Shown here piece after piece: positions 21,236 to 24,484 of a stretch of DNA of 24,484 nucleotides. This DNA comes from Botryllus schlosseri (taxonomy: Eukaryota > Chordata > Ascidiacea > Stolidobranchia > Styelidae). The translations under genes and the position numbers were made by a program. Location: contig ATSW01038013.1 of the NCBI GenBank assembly GCA_000444245.1, forward strand, positions 1 through 24,484, read 5' to 3'. Under the pieces are notes generated by a model. That model was not told the DNA's origin. It saw only the letters and a list, made by a program, of their open reading frames with translations, and did no database searches. Numbering within the stretch: position 1 is the first letter of the stretch; every line of letters starts with the position of its first letter.

Positions 21236-21739
21236 TCACAAGTTCTTGGCGGAGTACTGGCAAGCAGGAAAAGTAGGGTCCAGCACAGCGGGATAGTTCA
21301 TATAATCAGAATGCTGCTTGGCTTTGAGTCTTAGCGACGCGATACTGGAATTGCAAGGGTCAGGGCCACCACTGCGGTACATATTATACGGGTTAGCAGA
21401 CGCCGGATAATGGGGATTGCTGCTAGCGGCTGGGCCCATAGAGCCCAACCCATTGTTCATGTTCATACTCGACGGCACGGATGTGTTTTGCGAAAAACTG
21501 AGTCCCTGAGTGGTCAAAGGTGACATGGAGTTGAGCGCCGGGTTCAAGGGCCACGCGGTCGGGTAGGGTTTGGCGCCCAGGGGCGAGGCCATCTTCTGCC
21601 AGTTGTAGGCTGAGTAGCCGTAGAGGCTGTCCTCGTAGGGCAGGATGCCGTTGATACCGTTGAAGTGAAAGTTCTTGTAGTCGACCATCTGGTTTCTTTC
21701 GCGCTTGCGCCACTTTGCGCGGCGGTTCTTGAACCAAAC
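21236..21739 (-). CDS. Pitx: Pitx homeodomain transcription factor, last coding exon (partial gene)
   Basis: This is the C-terminal exon of a paired-like, bicoid-type (K50) homeodomain transcription factor, a nuclear DNA-binding protein acting downstream of Nodal in left-right patterning and in anterior/stomodeal development. The exon encodes 167 residues and a TGA stop. Residues 1-16 read VWFKNRRAKWRKRERN, the end of recognition helix 3 with the lysine at homeodomain position 50 and the RKRERN tail typical of Pitx. Residues 129-144 (about 21308-21355) form the OAR motif, CNSSIASLRLKAKQHS, and the protein ends with ACQYSAKNL, comparable to the ACQYA end of other Pitx proteins. The start of the exon was set at the acceptor CAG at 21742-21740 after a T-rich tract; this is the intron position 46/47 usual for paired-class homeoboxes. 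The linker is rich in S, N, P, M and Y. The exon is GC-richer than its surroundings. The upstream homeobox exon is not in the window. No AATAAA was seen on this strand within about 1 kb after the stop. Confidence 0.96.
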   Translation of the reverse strand, partial: VWFKNRRAKWRKRERNQMVDYKNFHFNGINGILPYEDSLYGYSAYNWQKMASPLGAKPYPTAWPLNPALNSMSPLTTQGLSFSQNTSVPSSMNMNNGLGSMGPAASSNPHYPASANPYNMYRSGGPDPCNSSIASLRLKAKQHSDYMNYPAVLDPTFPACQYSAKNL

Positions 21740-22341
21740 CTGACGAAAAAAGCGACTTTCGTTAGTGTAATGTTCGCAGGAATGCACAAAAATGAAAAAA
21801 AGTGGCTGTGAAAGTATTAGGAGGATTTCAATGTTTTTTTTCCCATTAGTTGTGGGTTTTCAGGACAGATTACAAAATGCACTTGAAGGAAATAGAATAA
21901 AATATACACAAGAGTATGGGAACTGCCGGATGCATCTATGGATGGAAGGAGACTTTGTAACAATCAGGGCAAAACGATACTCTAATATGGCGTAATAATA
22001 TCGATGTTTATGAGCAATATAAAGGACACCCCATCATCCTGGCGATAGGCATTGTAGCTCGTCTGCGTTCGATAATGCAGCTGTATTCTACGAATAGAAC
22101 CACAACACTGCTATGGGGTCTTTAGAGTTTGTGAATTCATATAGTCTTATGTGGTGATTGAAACTGAATTTTCCATTTTCAAATAAGATGAATATCACGT
22201 GAATACAACATACGGCAAGAATGGTTAAGCGTTCTGTATACAATAGGCGAAGCGATTCAAGCAATTCCGTCGCATTACGACTCTTCACTCACGTAACGCG
22301 TGACCTTGACTACAAAAGCAATCTGTTATCAGGCTCCGGTA

Positions 22342-22555
22342 AAATGGCGGCCGCCGCTGAGCGTGTGACTTCTCAATTGATAAACGAGCTCGCAAAATTA
22401 GCTTTCGCCATGAATCACTCACGGCGCAGATCAGAGAAAACTAGCGGGCAATCAGTTTTAATTACGAAACCAATGATCGTAGCCGGAGCGCCTACGTCGG
22501 AGTCGAAGCCTGCCACCCATGCCCAAAATGAATCCCCGCTATTTCGTAGGCGGTA
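22342..22555 (+). CDS. Candidate CpG-rich first exon inside the Pitx intron, opposite strand
   Basis: AAAATGGCGGCCGCC gives an ATG in a good context that also matches the YY1 core seen at many metazoan starts. The frame runs 71 codons, beginning MAAAAERVTSQLINELAKLA, then basic and low in hydrophobic residues, to TAA at 22554. A possible donor GTAACG overlaps the stop at 22552. The surrounding 300 bp has far more CG dinucleotides than the rest of the window. A second frame also stays open here (about 22519-22722). No homology recognised; a noncoding promoter or enhancer rich in CpG is an alternative. Confidence 0.35.
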
Positions 22556-22880
22556 ACGTGCGCGCTGCGATGTCAGGTAGTAGGGAACAGAGCACACCAT
22601 CCGTGATCAAGTCAGTTCTGATTGCGCATTCGCACAGTAGAACGCACCGCCGCAATAAATACCACAAGAAATTCCATTGTACCGACAATTTCAGATATTT
22701 AAAAGTTAACGATAGTGCCTAGTCGCAAAAAATATATCATACTAATTTCACAACTCCACATTTACTTACAAAGCGCGGACAGGGACATTTTTTAACGGGT
22801 TCAGTTTATTCCCAGGACACGCTATCGGAAAACCCCTTCAGCAATTTACGCTGTGGTGAAATTATTAATAAGGTGACTTC

Positions 22881-22888
22881 TGTGTATT
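22881..22888 (+). promoter_or_regulatory. FoxH1-type octamer TGTGTATT in the Pitx intron
   Basis: An exact match to the FoxH1 (FAST) consensus TGTKKATT. FoxH1 partners with Smads to mediate Nodal signalling, and an intronic Nodal-responsive Pitx enhancer is known in ascidians. The same octamer also occurs outside the intron in this window, so a single site is weak evidence. Confidence 0.35.
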
Positions 22889-23594
22889 GGGCACTGCATA
22901 CACCATCATGCATTTCAACAGTGTCCGTCCGACTACAACGACCTGACCGCTTCTGTTAGATTATGGCTTGTTTAAAGAAATTTGGAATATCGACCCAACG
23001 CTGATTATTTATTTGAAAATGAATAGGGTTTACTGCTGCAATAATGACGCTAGATTTAAACGCATTTAAAGTAGTCTCTAAACGACAATAGTAACCGATC
23101 GCTGTTACTTCCGAACGAAATATATACGCATGATTTCAATCACACTGTTGGGTAAAGCTGAAAAAATCTCTTATCAAATGCCGGCGGATGACTTTACGAA
23201 AAGACTCGAGATGAAACTATACAAAACAAACACATAATTAAACAGCGTACATGACCGACTTGTATCCGACTTGATCACCACTGTGACGTAGTCCCAATAT
23301 TGATTTCCAATCACAGTTTAAAATCATTTAGCCCATATCCGGAACTTGCTCTTCACAAAATCCCCAGCTCAGCGTACCATTCCGCCATATTGATCACGTA
23401 AACGCGCGTTCGAAGCAATAAAACTTCAACATGCTCAGGTGAAAGCGGCTCCCTCAACTTTTCCCGGGGACAATTCATCAGCGCAAACAAGCGAATTGAT
23501 TTTTATTGCCGTCGGTCTATTTCCTAGCTTGGTCGTCTATCGATAAGTTCAACACTTTTACGGAGTCAATAAACCAGGAGGCGTCAGCCGAGTA

Positions 23595-23602
23595 TGTGTA
23601 TT
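23595..23602 (+). promoter_or_regulatory. Second FoxH1-type octamer TGTGTATT in the Pitx intron
   Basis: Exact octamer in the same orientation as the one 714 bp before it. It sits in the GC-richer block at 23380-23640, which looks different from the AT-rich surroundings and is the more likely of the two to lie in an enhancer. Confidence 0.38.
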
Positions 23603-23773
23603 ACGCGGGCGCTGTTTGCCGATTCTAGCAAAAGACTTCTGTGGGTAGATATGAGTATTTGCTCTTTACGAGTTGGAGGCAACAATAGCGCGTTGTGTTA
23701 ATCAACGATCTTGATGATTCAGGGATTTATTGCGACTGATGTCATCGCCTGATATGGCCTATAAGCAGGCCGT

Positions 23774-23855
23774 GTTATTTTTGGCATATGCCAAAACTGC
23801 CAAAAATAACTTATTTTTGGCATTTTTCGATTTTTATTTTTGGCAGTTTTGGCAT
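23774..23855. repeat. Nested palindrome cluster built on TTTTTGGCA
   Basis: Two perfect inverted repeats share sequence: GTTATTTTTGGC (23774-23785) with GCCAAAAATAAC (23799-23810), and a 22-bp arm at 23788-23809 with its exact complement at 23834-23855. GGCATATGCC at 23783-23792 is itself a palindrome. The same strand can thus fold in two mutually exclusive ways. This may be the end of a foldback-type element, since repeats follow directly. Confidence 0.75.
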
Positions 23856-23925
23856 CGTCCTCTAAATAGATAGTTTTAGCCTCGAATTAGTCACAAAAAC
23901 GCTTTATTTGGGCTAGTTTGTCAAA

Positions 23926-24105
23926 AGACATCACAAAATGCACAGCATCCACGTATAATCAGTGCCAACAAACAATAATAAGAAGAAAAAACCTAACGAT
24001 TTCATAGGTTAATAATACCAAACGAAACCACAAAATGTGCAGTAGCCTATCCATCGGAATCGGTGCCAATAAGCAAAAAAATAAAGAAAAGCCTAACAAA
24101 CACGC
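23926..24105 (+). repeat. Degenerate tandem repeat, about 97-bp unit, two copies
   Basis: ACAAAATGCACAGCATCC at about 23933 recurs as ACAAAATGTGCAGTAGCC at about 24030; both are followed by CAGTGCCAA or CGGTGCCAA, an A-rich stretch, and AGCCTAAC or ACCTAAC. Divergence is moderate. Confidence 0.55.
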
Positions 24106-24117
24106 TCAACAGCTGAT

Positions 24118-24360
24118 TGTTACAGAGCTTCAAAATCTTTGAAGGGCCGAACCGGCTTCCATTCATCATGAAAAGAGATCACTTCGCCAGTGCCATCGAT
24201 CTCATCGTGGAAAGAATTTTCTTCCCGATCCTTTTCCAGGAGTTTCCTGTGTTGTCTCTCAACACATTCTATTTAGTAGCCCGACTATCATTTCTCCTTC
24301 AGTCTACCGATATATTTTCGGAGGACTTTTGTCACTTCAAGTGGCTTTAATATTACCAAC
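24118..24360 (-). other. Broken coding-like stretch, minus strand
   Basis: In one minus-strand frame a segment reads KPLEVTKVLRKYIGRLKEK, then meets three stops within about 25 bp, then reads VERQHRKLLEKDREENSFHD and continues acidic (EIDGTGEVISFHDEW, PVRPFKDFEAL) to a stop near 24122. The charged, sensible composition suggests former or spliced coding sequence, possibly a transposon-derived protein or a small host exon. The interruption is about 44 nt and could be read as a tiny intron (GTAGAC...TAAATAG), but that is speculative. Confidence 0.25.
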
Positions 24361-24398
24361 TCGCATGGAAGAGTCCTGGGAAGGTTAGCTTGTTTAGA

Positions 24399-24472
24399 AA
24401 CATTGACGCAACAAGACTGTCTGGCAAAACGAGACTCAGAAATAGCCAGACAGTTTGTTGCGTCACAATGTT
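24399..24472. repeat. Strong hairpin, 27/28-nt arms with 19-nt loop
   Basis: The arms at 24399-24425 and 24445-24472 pair along almost their whole length, with one 2-nt and one 1-nt bulge (AACATTG then ACGCAACAAG on the left; the right arm reversed reads AACATTGTGACGCAACAA). The size fits a pre-miRNA, but near-perfect pairing also fits a small inverted-repeat element. Neither arm matches a miRNA I know. Confidence 0.6.
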
Positions 24473-24484
24473 CAACTCGATCAC

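Larger units (their letters stand above)
22723..23770. other. Intronic stretch without a coding frame
   Basis: Holds the two FoxH1-type octamers and a GC-richer block at about 23380-23640 (CCGCCATATTG, CCCGGGG, GCGCGTTCG and similar). No exon of the Pitx homeobox is present here. Confidence 0.5.
21740..24484 (-). other. Last intron of Pitx, incomplete
   Basis: The region upstream of the Pitx exon on the minus strand holds no sequence encoding the first 46 homeodomain residues, so the intron is longer than 2.7 kb. The acceptor is TTTTTTCGTCAG ending at 21740. The intron is not empty: it carries a CpG-rich plus-strand open frame, two FoxH1-type octamers, a palindrome cluster, a degenerate tandem repeat and a strong hairpin, which are listed separately. 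The GC-richer stretch at about 23380-23640 has no open frame I can support and could be regulatory. Confidence 0.8.

Noticed and set aside
20991-21263. 90-codon minus-strand frame overlapping the Pitx stop
   Set aside because: Out of frame with Pitx and opposite the coding-like plus-strand exon; a shadow.
21740-21787. Extension of the Pitx frame upstream to an ATG at 21787
   Set aside because: The residues before VWFKN do not match a homeodomain and the T-rich tract plus CAG is a standard acceptor at the conserved intron position.
21423-21789. Two further minus-strand frames over the Pitx exon
   Set aside because: Alternative-frame shadows of the Pitx coding exon, long because the exon is GC-rich.
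23926-24105. CRISPR-like or satellite array
   Set aside because: Only two diverged units; a simple local tandem duplication suffices.

Overview
The window looks like animal nuclear DNA: AT-rich, gene-poor, with spliced genes and many small DNA transposons. One gene can be named. The minus strand at 21236-21739 carries the last coding exon of a Pitx homeobox gene: it begins exactly at the homeodomain 46/47 intron, has the Pitx-type lysine at homeodomain position 50, and ends with an OAR motif and a C-terminal ACQY motif. The exon resembles invertebrate deuterostome Pitx proteins. An ascidian tunicate is my best guess for the source, but one exon cannot prove it. The first three quarters of the homeobox and the N-terminus must lie beyond 24484, so 21740-24484 is the 5'-ward part (on the plus strand, upstream for Pitx) of a long last intron.

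Layout. 1-2750: no recognisable gene, one weak open frame on the minus strand (925-1260). 2752-4275: a roughly 0.5 kb repeat rich in AGTA/TACT motifs, split by a 980-bp hAT element with a perfect 8-bp target duplication. 4276-9900: mostly unremarkable AT-rich DNA. 9910-10410: a second copy of the AGTA-rich repeat in the opposite orientation, without the hAT insertion. 10600-10790: a tRNA-derived SINE head on the minus strand. 9027-9150, 11155-11212 and 18100-18205: copies of a small repeat with a GACGTCATAA core and a hAT-like end. 15688-16822: a second hAT element with a perfect 8-bp duplication and a decayed transposase C-terminus on its minus strand. 17638-18027: a third short terminal-inverted-repeat element.

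19070-21190 has the best signs of an unnamed plus-strand gene, or genes, convergent with Pitx: two TATA-like boxes, a short ATG exon followed by a 103-nt candidate intron, and an 87-codon open exon with coding-like codon pattern ending at a GTAAGT donor only 50 bp from the Pitx stop. I recognise none of these proteins. Within the Pitx intron there is a CpG-rich candidate first exon on the plus strand (about 22342-22555), two exact FoxH1-type octamers (a Nodal-responsive intronic enhancer is known for ascidian Pitx), a dense nested palindrome cluster (23774-23855), a degenerate tandem repeat and a strong pre-miRNA-sized hairpin at 24399-24472.

No rRNA, intact tRNA gene, CRISPR array, LTR element or virus-derived element was seen.
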